Shown: positions 1 to 8,614 of the stretch, in pieces
How the letters are laid out: every line of letters begins with the position of its first letter
How positions within the stretch are numbered: the first letter of the stretch is position 1
Origin: Coriobacteriales bacterium
GTDB taxonomy: Bacteria; Actinomycetota; Coriobacteriia; Coriobacteriales; UBA8131
NCBI GenBank assembly: GCA_031282405.1
Contig: JAITDU010000056.1
Coordinates: 1 to 64,000 of the forward strand
Reading direction: 5' to 3'
Length of the DNA: 64,000 nt
Made by a program: the position numbers and the translations under genes
Notes under the pieces: generated by a model
What the model was told of the DNA's origin: nothing
What the model saw: the letters and a program-made list of their open reading frames with translations, nothing else
The model's database searches: none

Positions 1-112
1 AAACTACTCCTTTGATGTCTGGGGTGCTTCTGATACACAGGGCGCTTCTATAACTACCTATCCGTATCATGGAGGAACTAATCAGCAGTTTAGACTTGTG
101 GAGGTAGAGTAG
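1..112 (+). CDS. C-terminal end of a ricin-lectin repeat surface protein (partial)
   Basis: Only the last 36 codons lie in the window; the reading frame starts before base 1 and stops with TAG at 110-112. The residues (DVWGAS, TTYPYHGG, NQQFRLVEVE) form the end of a ricin B-type beta-trefoil repeat and match the C-terminus of the next gene almost residue for residue (DVWGAS, TTYPYHGG, NQQFKLVEVV). This is therefore the tail of a tandem paralogue. Ricin-type repeats usually bind carbohydrate. The rest of the protein cannot be judged. Confidence 0.75.
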   Translation, partial: NYSFDVWGASDTQGASITTYPYHGGTNQQFRLVEVE

Positions 113-263
113 GGGTAAGAAGAGAAGGCCTAACGACGTGAGCGATGATTGTCCCAATGGAAAAACGTTACTTGTAATATCATGAAAGGTAGTTTATTAT
201 AGTTAATTGAAAATAGTCTATTATCTGATTAGACTTAAATATGAAGGTATGAAGGGAGAACGC

Positions 264-3200
264 ATGAGAAGCACCAAAAAGCTACGACACGCTATCATGT
301 CTGCTATATTGGCTATTATGCTGGTGTTAGGTTTGACACCGGCTATGGCTTGGGCAGATATCGCTGATGGCGACGGGTTTAGCTATGCTAGCGATACTCA
401 GACCCTGACCCTGGATGGCTCTACGATAGATTCGTCTGGAGCGGGCGAAGACAGCGCAGGAATAATAGCCCTGTTCGCACAATTGCTTGTAGACAACTCC
501 AGCATCAAAGCTACAGATATCAAGAAGGTAGATATCGTTGAGGCCGATGCCGACGCTCTACAATTTGCTGCGGCAGTCCTTTGGGCGCAAAATACTCCAA
601 GTGAGGAGGTTAACGATGATTCATACAGTAGTGTCAAGGACTTCTTCCCCGAAACTGCTCAAACAACCCTTACTAATGTCTCGGTTGGGGTAGGAGCAAA
701 TGGGAGCATCAGTCTGGCGGGCTGGCAAGCTGCCTTTGAAGAACCTTTGCCTAATACTATTACCCTGGCCTTTAGCGTAAAAGCTGGCGGCACACTTGAT
801 TTAAGCGACAACGTTCTTTTTGCTGGCTTGCGAACTATCTCAGTTGTTGCAGACTACACAAAAACCACTGTTACAGCCGAAGCAAACAGCACGCTTAAAA
901 TAGGCACTGCTGCCATGGCGGCACTGGGCAAAACTGCCTCACAGCCGGCCAATAACCTTACGCTCAGTAATGATGCTATAGTGAATGCCAGCGCTGCTTC
1001 TGAGCCGGCTGCCTTAACGTGGGCCGATCGTGTGGGCTACGGCCGCGCTAATCCAAACCTTATTACCAAGGTTTTGCCCACTCTGGCAAATGACGGTACC
1101 ATCGAGGTTGAAGATGTCATAGCCGGTGGTTTGCAGGCCGCTATTGACAGCGCCCTGGCCGCCCAGGTCATCGATACCAGCGACGAGGCCACCAGGGTTG
1201 ACGGCTACAACGCGATTAAAAAACTGGTGGTTGCCGGCGAACTTAACGATGCCGATATGGCGTTTTTGACCCACAAGAGGTCTCTGTTGAACTCACCCGC
1301 GGCTTCCGCAGGCATCAATGCGACCTATTACAAGGACTACCTGAGCAACATTGAGGTGTTGGACCTGGGTCAAACGGCTTATGTTGCCGAAAACCGTATG
1401 TTGGGCACATTGGCCAATATGAATGATAATGACCGCTTTTTTGGCACAGACACTGCTAATTGGGCTTCTCTGGTTCCCAAGAAGCTAACCACACTTATAA
1501 TGCCTAAACAAGGTGATACGTACGATATCAACCAAGCGTTTTTTGCCAGGATAACCACGCTCACATCCCTGGACCTGTCCAATGTAAATTTTCTTAAGAA
1601 CCTTGTGTTGCGCGGCAATACAGCGCTTAAGGCTATAAATCTAACAGGTATTACTAAAGTAACCAATAATGCTTTTAACGAAGCATCCAATATCAAGCTG
1701 ATCCTTTTGCCCGACGACCCCAGTCAGATAGGCGGTACTAGTGTCTCTGGCATAGAAGACGGCTCCGCCCTAAATGCTTTTAGATTGCCCAATGGCAGCT
1801 TAAGCAACTATGAGTCGGTAAAAATCCCCGGTCTTGTCTACGCCAGTGCCCACCCCGAGAACTGGCAAGGCGAGATTACCTCGGGCAACAAGACCGGCTT
1901 GTTCCCGTACAACCAAGAGACCTATGGGACTGTCGTAGGATACGGCATAGACAAGACAGCGGCAGCCGACAAGAATACCGGCGGTATCACCCCCGGTACA
2001 GAGGTTGTCTTGTCAGCCAAACCCTCAACGTTTGAGGATGGCAGCTACCAGTGGTACAAGGATGGTGTGGCTATCAGCGGTGCCACGAATGCCACCTATA
2101 CAATCAACTCGCTTGAGGATACCGATGAGGGAGAATATACGGTCGCGATTTTTGGTCTGCTCATCCCTGGGTCCGAACGTGTCTACACTTCGAGCTTTAA
2201 GGTCTACAAGCAAACCGGTACTGACGTAGACAATAAAACCCTGATAAAAGAATACAATGCCTATGAGTTCGTCGATATGGCCGATACGGATCCCCTGGGC
2301 TTTTTGGCCGGCAGTGGTCATGGTGCCAGCGCCAGGATGCGTGTTTATGCCACCACCCAATATGTAACGCTCCCCACTATCCTGAGCGATGCGTTTGACT
2401 TTGAGGCCATAGAAGATGACCACAAAATCATTATTAGCGCTCCTGACGGCTGGACCAGCAATCTCAGTGCCGAAGTGGTCAATGGGCCATTATATTATTA
2501 TCCCACAGCTACCAATCAGGGCGATATTGAGGCCGACGATGACGGGGAGATAGTTCCGCCTGTGCTGGCAATCAAGTGGGCTTCACCCGACATTGCCACT
2601 GCTGCCGCTAATGCCCTTACCGCCGGCATCGAAAGCTCCTACGCTTCTGGCAATGTGCGTCTGCTCTATGGTACCACGGCCGAGGCTTACACTTCTGGTA
2701 ATGGCATTGCTACTAATCGTTTTGCCCAATACGTTAATTCCATAACACTGGTAGAGCCGGCGGCCTTTACTATCAGCGAGCGCACCGGCAACGATGCGCC
2801 CAAGGTAGTCAAGGCCTTTAATGCTGAGGAGTTGGATAATCTGGCACAAACAAATCCTCGCGGATTTTTGCACTATGGAGGCAAGAGCACGCCCAATGTG
2901 TGGTCGCTGAGCGTTACAGACAAGTACGTGCCGTTGAGCAACCTGCTCAGCGCGGCCAACGTTAGTTTTGCTGCCAATGACTCAGTGCGTCCGCAGGCAT
3001 CGTTTGACGGATTTGGTACTACACTTACCTATGATGCCATTCAAAACAGCACGTATTTCTATCCTGCCACCACCCAAGACACGCTTGATACAACGGGCGC
3101 AATAGACGTTAGTGCGGTGTTGGCCCTGCAATACAAAACAGATCCTTTTTCCAGTACTGCGGGTGCCGACTTGTCGTCTTTTGTGGATGCCATTGAATCA

Positions 3201-4562
3201 GACAGCGGCTACCGCTTCTTGATGGGTCTTTCTGAAGCTGATTATCTTAGTAAAACCGCTCCGGGCAACCGTTTTGTTACTGGGCCGGATGAGCTTATCG
3301 TAACGCACCGCGTTGATGTAGCCGATGTTACAAACATAGATGTTGCCGCCATTGATCAGCAGGTGTATACCGGTAGCGCCTTAACCCCGGAGCCGGCGGT
3401 AACGTACAAAGGTACGCCACTGATTAAAGATACGGACTACACTCTCAGCTACGCCAACAACATTAGGGCCGGTACGGCTCAGGTTACGGTTAGCGGTATT
3501 GGCAACTTCTATGGCACGACCAGCTCTGACTTTACGATACTGCGCTACGCACTTGCTCCCAATAGCGGCACTCCTATTGCCGAGGGCAGCTATGTACTCA
3601 AGTCCACGGGATCGTTGTTCAGGGTTCTGGATGTTTATGGTGGTGCGGTACAAAATGGTGGCAACATCACGCAGTATGCTTACCATGGTGATGAAAACCA
3701 ACAGTTCTACGTTACACAAGATGACGACGGTTACTATGTTATCGAGTTTGCTAATACCAATCAGGTTCTGGATATCTCAGGTGCCTCTACTGCTCTTGGC
3801 ACGGATGTTGTTCAGTATCGATATTCGGGCAGCTTTAACCAGAAGTGGTATCTCACCCAAAACGGCGATGGTAGCTATGTTATCCACTCTGCGCTTGCGT
3901 ATCTTACCCCAGGCGCTGGCGATTTGGCCATAGATATTTGGGGTGGCGCGGACACCAACGCTGCTCCCCTCAAGACTTATACCGCCCATGGAGGCATCAA
4001 CCAGAGCTTTGAGTTCATCCCGGTTGAGGACGCTGCAGCGCTCTTTGGCCCCGAAGGAGACCCGATCAATACCAAGGTAGAAAGCCAGACCAGCGTAGAA
4101 GCCGACGCCGGCACCACTTACTATCGGATAGTGCCAGTCCATGCTCCCGATAGCGCTCTTGATATATATGGTGGCACCTCGGCTCCCGGCTCGACTTTAG
4201 TGCAGTGGAATTCGCATGGTAACGATAACCAGCTGTTTTACTTAGTCAAAGATGCGGATGGCTACTACACTATCCACTCCAAGCTGTCTGGCCTTGCCCT
4301 GGATGTTTACGGCGGCATTGCCTACAGCGGCGCGTCGGTGGTTCAGTGGGGTCATCATGGTCAGAGCAACCAACAATGGGTGCTGAGACAGGCAGTCGGT
4401 TCCAGTTCAGAGGACGCAGATCCGGTTGTAAGTATTCTCTCCAAGCAAAGTAATATGGCTTGGGACGTCTGGGGTGCCTCGACTACCGAAGGCTCTCCTA
4501 TAACCACCTACCCCTATCACGGAGGCCAGAACCAACAGTTCAAACTGGTCGAGGTAGTGTAA
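264..4562 (+). CDS. Large secreted multi-domain adhesin with C-terminal ricin-type lectin repeats
   Basis: The protein has 1432 residues. ATG 264 is chosen because it follows a GGGAG Shine-Dalgarno and opens a Sec signal peptide (basic MRSTKKLRH, hydrophobic core, AMA-WA cleavage region near residue 30). In order: a Ser/Thr-rich beta-rich N-terminal region; a leucine-rich stretch near 400-540 resembling BspA-type repeats; an Ig-like domain near 600-670 (YQWYKDG, DEGEYTV); two copies of an unfamiliar ~150-residue module (EYNAYEF...DPLGFL and AFNAEEL...NPRGFL); an MBG-like domain near 1040-1110; then about three ricin B-type trefoil units rich in LDVYGG and NQQF/NQKW motifs. No LPXTG-type anchor is visible, so it is probably released or held non-covalently. 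A glycan-binding adhesin role is inferred from the lectin repeats. Confidence 0.75.
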   Translation: MRSTKKLRHAIMSAILAIMLVLGLTPAMAWADIADGDGFSYASDTQTLTLDGSTIDSSGAGEDSAGIIALFAQLLVDNSSIKATDIKKVDIVEADADALQFAAAVLWAQNTPSEEVNDDSYSSVKDFFPETAQTTLTNVSVGVGANGSISLAGWQAAFEEPLPNTITLAFSVKAGGTLDLSDNVLFAGLRTISVVADYTKTTVTAEANSTLKIGTAAMAALGKTASQPANNLTLSNDAIVNASAASEPAALTWADRVGYGRANPNLITKVLPTLANDGTIEVEDVIAGGLQAAIDSALAAQVIDTSDEATRVDGYNAIKKLVVAGELNDADMAFLTHKRSLLNSPAASAGINATYYKDYLSNIEVLDLGQTAYVAENRMLGTLANMNDNDRFFGTDTANWASLVPKKLTTLIMPKQGDTYDINQAFFARITTLTSLDLSNVNFLKNLVLRGNTALKAINLTGITKVTNNAFNEASNIKLILLPDDPSQIGGTSVSGIEDGSALNAFRLPNGSLSNYESVKIPGLVYASAHPENWQGEITSGNKTGLFPYNQETYGTVVGYGIDKTAAADKNTGGITPGTEVVLSAKPSTFEDGSYQWYKDGVAISGATNATYTINSLEDTDEGEYTVAIFGLLIPGSERVYTSSFKVYKQTGTDVDNKTLIKEYNAYEFVDMADTDPLGFLAGSGHGASARMRVYATTQYVTLPTILSDAFDFEAIEDDHKIIISAPDGWTSNLSAEVVNGPLYYYPTATNQGDIEADDDGEIVPPVLAIKWASPDIATAAANALTAGIESSYASGNVRLLYGTTAEAYTSGNGIATNRFAQYVNSITLVEPAAFTISERTGNDAPKVVKAFNAEELDNLAQTNPRGFLHYGGKSTPNVWSLSVTDKYVPLSNLLSAANVSFAANDSVRPQASFDGFGTTLTYDAIQNSTYFYPATTQDTLDTTGAIDVSAVLALQYKTDPFSSTAGADLSSFVDAIESDSGYRFLMGLSEADYLSKTAPGNRFVTGPDELIVTHRVDVADVTNIDVAAIDQQVYTGSALTPEPAVTYKGTPLIKDTDYTLSYANNIRAGTAQVTVSGIGNFYGTTSSDFTILRYALAPNSGTPIAEGSYVLKSTGSLFRVLDVYGGAVQNGGNITQYAYHGDENQQFYVTQDDDGYYVIEFANTNQVLDISGASTALGTDVVQYRYSGSFNQKWYLTQNGDGSYVIHSALAYLTPGAGDLAIDIWGGADTNAAPLKTYTAHGGINQSFEFIPVEDAAALFGPEGDPINTKVESQTSVEADAGTTYYRIVPVHAPDSALDIYGGTSAPGSTLVQWNSHGNDNQLFYLVKDADGYYTIHSKLSGLALDVYGGIAYSGASVVQWGHHGQSNQQWVLRQAVGSSSEDADPVVSILSKQSNMAWDVWGASTTEGSPITTYPYHGGQNQQFKLVEVV

Positions 4563-5039
4563 TAACAGGCAGAGGACGAGTATACAGACAAGACTGTTTG
4601 ATTATGTGCGACATTGTGACTCCTGCTCGGCTGATTTTGATTGTCGCAAGCCGTAGTAGCTTTGAAAAGACAGATCCTTTGGTGCCACGCACATAGCGCT
4701 CGCATTACCGGGCAATCATGCAGGCAGCGTTCCGTCAAGTCTGACCTACCGGCAACCACGGCCAGCACTTTCATTACGGTGGCGGCTCTCGTAAGGGAGC
4801 CGCCACCAGCCATATCTGCAGCAACACTGGTAAGATAGTTTTGTAACCACAGCCGTACAAACGGTTCATCGTCATGTGCACGACCCATCGCTACACGAAT
4901 GATTCTTTAGGGACGATGTGCACAAATGCTCCATCGTCGTATGAACGATTTGTCAGAGACGATGCCGGCGTTACCTCAGACATTAAATAAGAAGGATATA
5001 TACGCAGCAGACCGTAGACGATAATCGAAAGGATAGACA
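4563..5039. other. Intergenic region with a perfect 11-bp hairpin
   Basis: This 477-bp stretch has no convincing gene. It holds a hairpin with 11-bp arms (GGTGGCGGCTC at 4778-4788, GAGCCGCCACC at 4797-4807, 8-nt loop) but no T run on either side, so it is not a standard intrinsic terminator. Further on, imperfect copies of a sequence around ACGATGTGCAC and CATCGTCRT recur at about 4866-4965. An AAAGGA Shine-Dalgarno for the next gene lies just before 5040. Confidence 0.5.
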
Positions 5040-6011
5040 ATGACACGCACTCTCAAACAGACACTCAGCGCGATAAAAGACGACCTGGCTCAAGGGCGGC
5101 GGCCTCAAGCTACACCCGCGGAGTTACTCTGCTTCAGCCAAAATGCACTGACGGGCAACCCAGATATCTCGCCCGAATACCTGGAGGTTATCTTAGACTC
5201 TCTGGGTCCAGAGGATATACCTACCTTTGAGGCCGCGCTCGACAAGCTCAACACGCGTGAGCCGGCCTGGCTGGGCTTTAAGGTCGTCACCAACGCCGCT
5301 CTGGCGCTGGATAGCGTCGACACCGAAGTCGTCGGTATCCAAGGAAAAGGCGCAGGTAGTGCCGATGCTGTCCCCGGTGTTTTCGTGGCCACCGAGGACA
5401 AGCAGATCATCTTCTCTCGCCCTTATTCCGAGCGCGACCGCTTCCAGATGCTCGACATTACCCGTGGGCCCCATATGCACAACGAACAATACATTGGCTT
5501 AGCCTGGCTGTCTATGCCGCTGATGAGCGAGGGGAGGGTCTTTATGTTTGGCGCGGGAGAAGTGTCGCATTTTATCGAACGAATGGCCGCCGATTGCGAT
5601 TTTGAAACTATCGTCATTGATGACGACGCGGCCTACCTTAATGCCGAGCGTTTGCCGCTGTCGCGCCGGGTGTTGCTGGAATCGTTTGCCACCATCCCCG
5701 ATCTGGACATCGACCGCTCAGACTACATACTTGTCCTCACGAGGGGGCATATGCACGATCCGGAAGCTCTGATATATGGCATCAAGACAGGTGCCCAGTA
5801 TGTGGGCATGATGGGTTGTCTGGAAAAGAACGAGAGGGTATTCAGCCTGGCACAGGCCAAAGGCATCGACCGCGCTCAACTGGAGGCCACACATACCCCC
5901 ATCGGCCTGAAGTTCGGCGCCAAAACTCCGGCGGAACTGGCACTTTGCATCGTTGCCGAGCTCATACAGGTGCGCTACGAGAACCGCAAGAAATCGCAAG
6001 ACCATACATAA
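5040..6011 (+). CDS. XdhC/CoxF family protein (molybdenum hydroxylase maturation type)
   Basis: The protein has 323 residues. The C-terminal half has the XdhC Rossmann pattern: FGAGEVSHF near 175, an acidic strand end (VIDDD), DYILVLTRGHMHD, a glycine-rich VGMMG turn, and the family-typical THTPIGLKFGAKTPAEL near the end. The N-terminal half carries a cofactor-insertion-like domain. XdhC proteins deliver sulfurated molybdenum cofactor to xanthine dehydrogenase-like enzymes. No molybdenum hydroxylase lies in the window, so the partner must be elsewhere, and a selenium-dependent hydroxylase partner is also possible. Family assignment is firm; substrate is unknown. Confidence 0.8.
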   Translation: MTRTLKQTLSAIKDDLAQGRRPQATPAELLCFSQNALTGNPDISPEYLEVILDSLGPEDIPTFEAALDKLNTREPAWLGFKVVTNAALALDSVDTEVVGIQGKGAGSADAVPGVFVATEDKQIIFSRPYSERDRFQMLDITRGPHMHNEQYIGLAWLSMPLMSEGRVFMFGAGEVSHFIERMAADCDFETIVIDDDAAYLNAERLPLSRRVLLESFATIPDLDIDRSDYILVLTRGHMHDPEALIYGIKTGAQYVGMMGCLEKNERVFSLAQAKGIDRAQLEATHTPIGLKFGAKTPAELALCIVAELIQVRYENRKKSQDHT

Positions 6012-6277
6012 GAAAACGCGTAAGAAAAGCACACAGAGGCCATAGGTCAACACAGATAGGTAAACACAGAGCAGGGCGATAAGGGAGCTTAACATGGCGG
6101 CCGAGGGTGTGAGTGGCGGCGACTTCCGAGAGCCTCCAATGTGATATGATGTGTAGGCTTTGTTCCATGCCAAAAAGCCCCTGTACCAAAGGGGTTCAGG
6201 CTTGCCCGTAGTCCGTAGGCCTGTCTGCAGTTCGTCTGGTTTATGGGACAGAACCTATCAATCCAAATGGAGCCAGT

Positions 6278-7288
6278 GTGGACATCATAGAACTTATCAA
6301 GGCGATCGTCATCGGGGTGATCGAAGGGATAACCGAGTGGCTGCCCATCTCGTCAACCGGCCATATGATACTTGCCGACGAGTTTATCAAGCTGGACGTC
6401 TCGCCGCAATTCTGGGAACTGTTCTTGGTAGTCATCCAACTTGGGGCCATCATGGCAGTCATTGTCCTGTATTTTGGCCGCCTCAATCCCCTCTCGCCCA
6501 AAAAAACGCCGGCGCAACGACGCAGCACGCTACGGCTATGGGCCAAAGTCATCGTCGGGTGTCTGCCCGCGGCGGTCATCGGCATCCTGTTTGACGACTG
6601 GGTCGAGGAACACTTCTTCAACGCCCTTACCGTAACGATTGCGCTTGTGGTCTATGGCATCGCCTTTATTGTAGTAGAACGAATCAAAGAGGGCAGACAA
6701 CCCATCGGCGCACACTCGCCGGGAGCGTCCGTTCCTGCTCAAGATTCATTGGTGAGAAGCCCACTCGATGTTGACTCTTACAAGACTCGCCAGTCTCGGC
6801 CTGAGACCGGCTCGCGCGCGTCAGAACCCCTTGATGCGCGTTCACCCGAGACAGATTTGGCCGGGGATGTCGCCCGTGTTGACGGCATTTCGTTCGGCCG
6901 CGCCCTTGGTATCGGCGCCTTTCAATGCTTGGCGATAATACCGGGTACCTCGCGTAGTGGCTCGACGATATTGGGCGGTCGTATCTTGGGCGTATCGCGC
7001 AGCGCGGCGGCGGAGTTTTCGTTCTTTTTGGCCATTCCGGTGATGTTTGGCTGGAGCCTCCTGAAGGTATTGAAGGCTTTTGTGCTAGATAGTTTAGCAC
7101 TTTCAAGCACGGAGATCGGCGTACTCGTCGCTGGTATTCTCGTAGCCTTCGTGGTATCGATTGTCGCGATAAGGTTCCTCATGGGCTTTATCAAAAACCA
7201 CAGTTTTGAGGCTTTTGGCTGGTATCGTATCGTACTGGGAGTAGCTGTGCTGGCATACTTCATCTTAACCGGGCAATTGTTTGCCTAG
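6278..7288 (+). CDS. uppP: Undecaprenyl-diphosphatase UppP/BacA with a hydrophilic insertion
   Basis: This integral membrane enzyme dephosphorylates undecaprenyl pyrophosphate to recycle the cell-wall lipid carrier. Both family motifs are present: EGITEWLPISSTGHM near residues 16-30 and PGTSRSGSTILGG near 225. The start is GTG 6278 after an ATGGAG Shine-Dalgarno. At 336 residues it is about 60 longer than usual UppP; the excess is a polar Ser/Pro/Arg-rich stretch near residues 145-205 between membrane segments, in a position expected to be a loop. It is convergent with the fumarase alpha gene. Confidence 0.93.
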   Translation: MDIIELIKAIVIGVIEGITEWLPISSTGHMILADEFIKLDVSPQFWELFLVVIQLGAIMAVIVLYFGRLNPLSPKKTPAQRRSTLRLWAKVIVGCLPAAVIGILFDDWVEEHFFNALTVTIALVVYGIAFIVVERIKEGRQPIGAHSPGASVPAQDSLVRSPLDVDSYKTRQSRPETGSRASEPLDARSPETDLAGDVARVDGISFGRALGIGAFQCLAIIPGTSRSGSTILGGRILGVSRSAAAEFSFFLAIPVMFGWSLLKVLKAFVLDSLALSSTEIGVLVAGILVAFVVSIVAIRFLMGFIKNHSFEAFGWYRIVLGVAVLAYFILTGQLFA

Positions 7289-7386
7289 ACAGGCACGTCG
7301 GCCAGCACCTGCCACAAGGCGAGTTTCTTTGCAATGACGGGACAACTGTCTTTTTGCTCAGACTTCAGGGATAAAAACGAACCTGC

Positions 7387-8361
7387 CTACAGCATGTCAA
7401 TACTTATAGACCGTAGAGCGCAACACCCCAAATTCACGGCTACCGGCAACGCGGCGATATGGCACGGGGCGGTATTGACGTGCACGGCCAAGGCTGTGGT
7501 AGTGCCGCCCAGCCCGCCCGGGCCGATGCCCGTGTCATTGAGCGCGATCAAAAGCTCGGCTTCCAGAGCGGCTGCCTCGGGGTTTGCATTGATGCTGCCC
7601 ACCTTTCGTAGCAAGGCCCGTTTGGCTAAAGCGCCCACTTTATCAAAGGTGGTCCCTACACCCACGCCCACCAACAGCGGTGGACAGGCGCTCGCGCCTT
7701 TATCCCGTACGGCGGCCAACACAAAATCAACTACACCCTGGCGTCCGGCACTCGGTGGCAGCATAGCCAGGGCCGAGGCATTATCTGAGCCACCACCTTT
7801 AAGCATGACATGGAGGCGGGCCTGGGCTCTTGCGCCAGTCGTGTCGCTTGTTGCCTCGCCCTCGTCAGGTTGTTCCGCAGGCTGTGCGTTCGTGGGCCGC
7901 TCGTCACCAGGCTTCTCGCCTGGCCACTTCGCGGGCTGCTCGCTCGCCGACGTTACATATAATTCACAGAAAGCCGGCGTGTTATCACCACTGTTTGAGC
8001 GGTCGCACAGAGCATCTCTCACCATGCTCATCCGCAGGCCACGCTGCTGGTAAACCTCGGCCACGGCAGCGTCAACCTCGCTGAATATGTCTCCGCGCAC
8101 GGCCACCGGTCCGGCAAACTCCAAAAAAACCCATACATACCCGGTATCCTGACACAGCGGCAGGCTTTCTGTGCTGGCCATGCGGGCATTTTTTACCAGT
8201 TGTGCCAGGACTTCGCGGCCGCGCTCGGTTTGCTCGGTGGTCTGGGCGGCTTCTAGTCCTGCGAGAAAATCCGGGCGCATTTTGCTGGCCAGTTGGGAAA
8301 CGGCAGCGGCAACCTTCTCTGCAATTGTGTGAGCATCTATGATGATAGGCGCATTATTCAT
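7387..8361 (-). CDS. Class I (Fe-S) fumarate hydratase / tartrate dehydratase, alpha subunit
   Basis: The 324-residue protein matches the alpha half of two-subunit iron-sulfur hydro-lyases: LCQDTG (Cys70), the conserved metal-handling region with GDNTPAFC near 125-132, LVGVGVGTTFDK, and GIGPGGLGGTTTAL near the C-terminus. It should hydrate fumarate to malate (or act on a tartrate-like acid) together with a beta subunit. No beta-subunit gene is adjacent: downstream lies the convergent uppP. Residues about 139-177 are a Pro/Glu/Gln-rich insertion absent from typical family members. Start ATG is at 8361-8359. Confidence 0.85.
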   Translation of the reverse strand: MNNAPIIIDAHTIAEKVAAAVSQLASKMRPDFLAGLEAAQTTEQTERGREVLAQLVKNARMASTESLPLCQDTGYVWVFLEFAGPVAVRGDIFSEVDAAVAEVYQQRGLRMSMVRDALCDRSNSGDNTPAFCELYVTSASEQPAKWPGEKPGDERPTNAQPAEQPDEGEATSDTTGARAQARLHVMLKGGGSDNASALAMLPPSAGRQGVVDFVLAAVRDKGASACPPLLVGVGVGTTFDKVGALAKRALLRKVGSINANPEAAALEAELLIALNDTGIGPGGLGGTTTALAVHVNTAPCHIAALPVAVNLGCCALRSISIDML

Positions 8362-8424
8362 GCCCCTATACTAGCAGATAGCCGCTGCCATGATATGCGT
8401 GGTTTGAAATTCTACGAAGCTCGA

Positions 8425-8472
8425 CTATCCTGCGTTTCAGTTGGTCGCCCTCCACACGGAGGGCGTGGATAG
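8425..8472. other. Two-level hairpin in the trigger-factor leader
   Basis: An inner stem CGCCCTCC (8446-8453) pairs with GGAGGGCG (8458-8465) across a 4-nt loop, enclosed by an outer stem CTATCC (8425-8430) and GGATAG (8467-8472). There is no T run. It lies about 140 nt before the trigger-factor start and could be a structured 5' leader or the end of an upstream transcript. I do not recognise a riboswitch class. Confidence 0.4.
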
Positions 8473-8614
8473 GAGAGGAGTAGCGAGGAGTCATCCATAA
8501 CGGTATCAGATTGATGCTGGGTAACACCAATGTGAACGATACCAACGAAACTCAATCACACGCTGTGCTATCATTGCGTTTTGCACAGATATGGCCTGAC
8601 AAGAAGGAGAATTA

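Noticed and set aside
4778-4807. Intrinsic terminator after the ricin adhesin
   Set aside because: The stem is perfect, but there is no T run on either strand and it lies more than 200 bp after the stop, so I list it only as a hairpin.
7334-8053. Long plus-strand open frame opposite the fumarase alpha gene
   Set aside because: It is antisense to a clearly conserved enzyme, has Ser/Pro/Arg-rich composition typical of a shadow frame and no Shine-Dalgarno.
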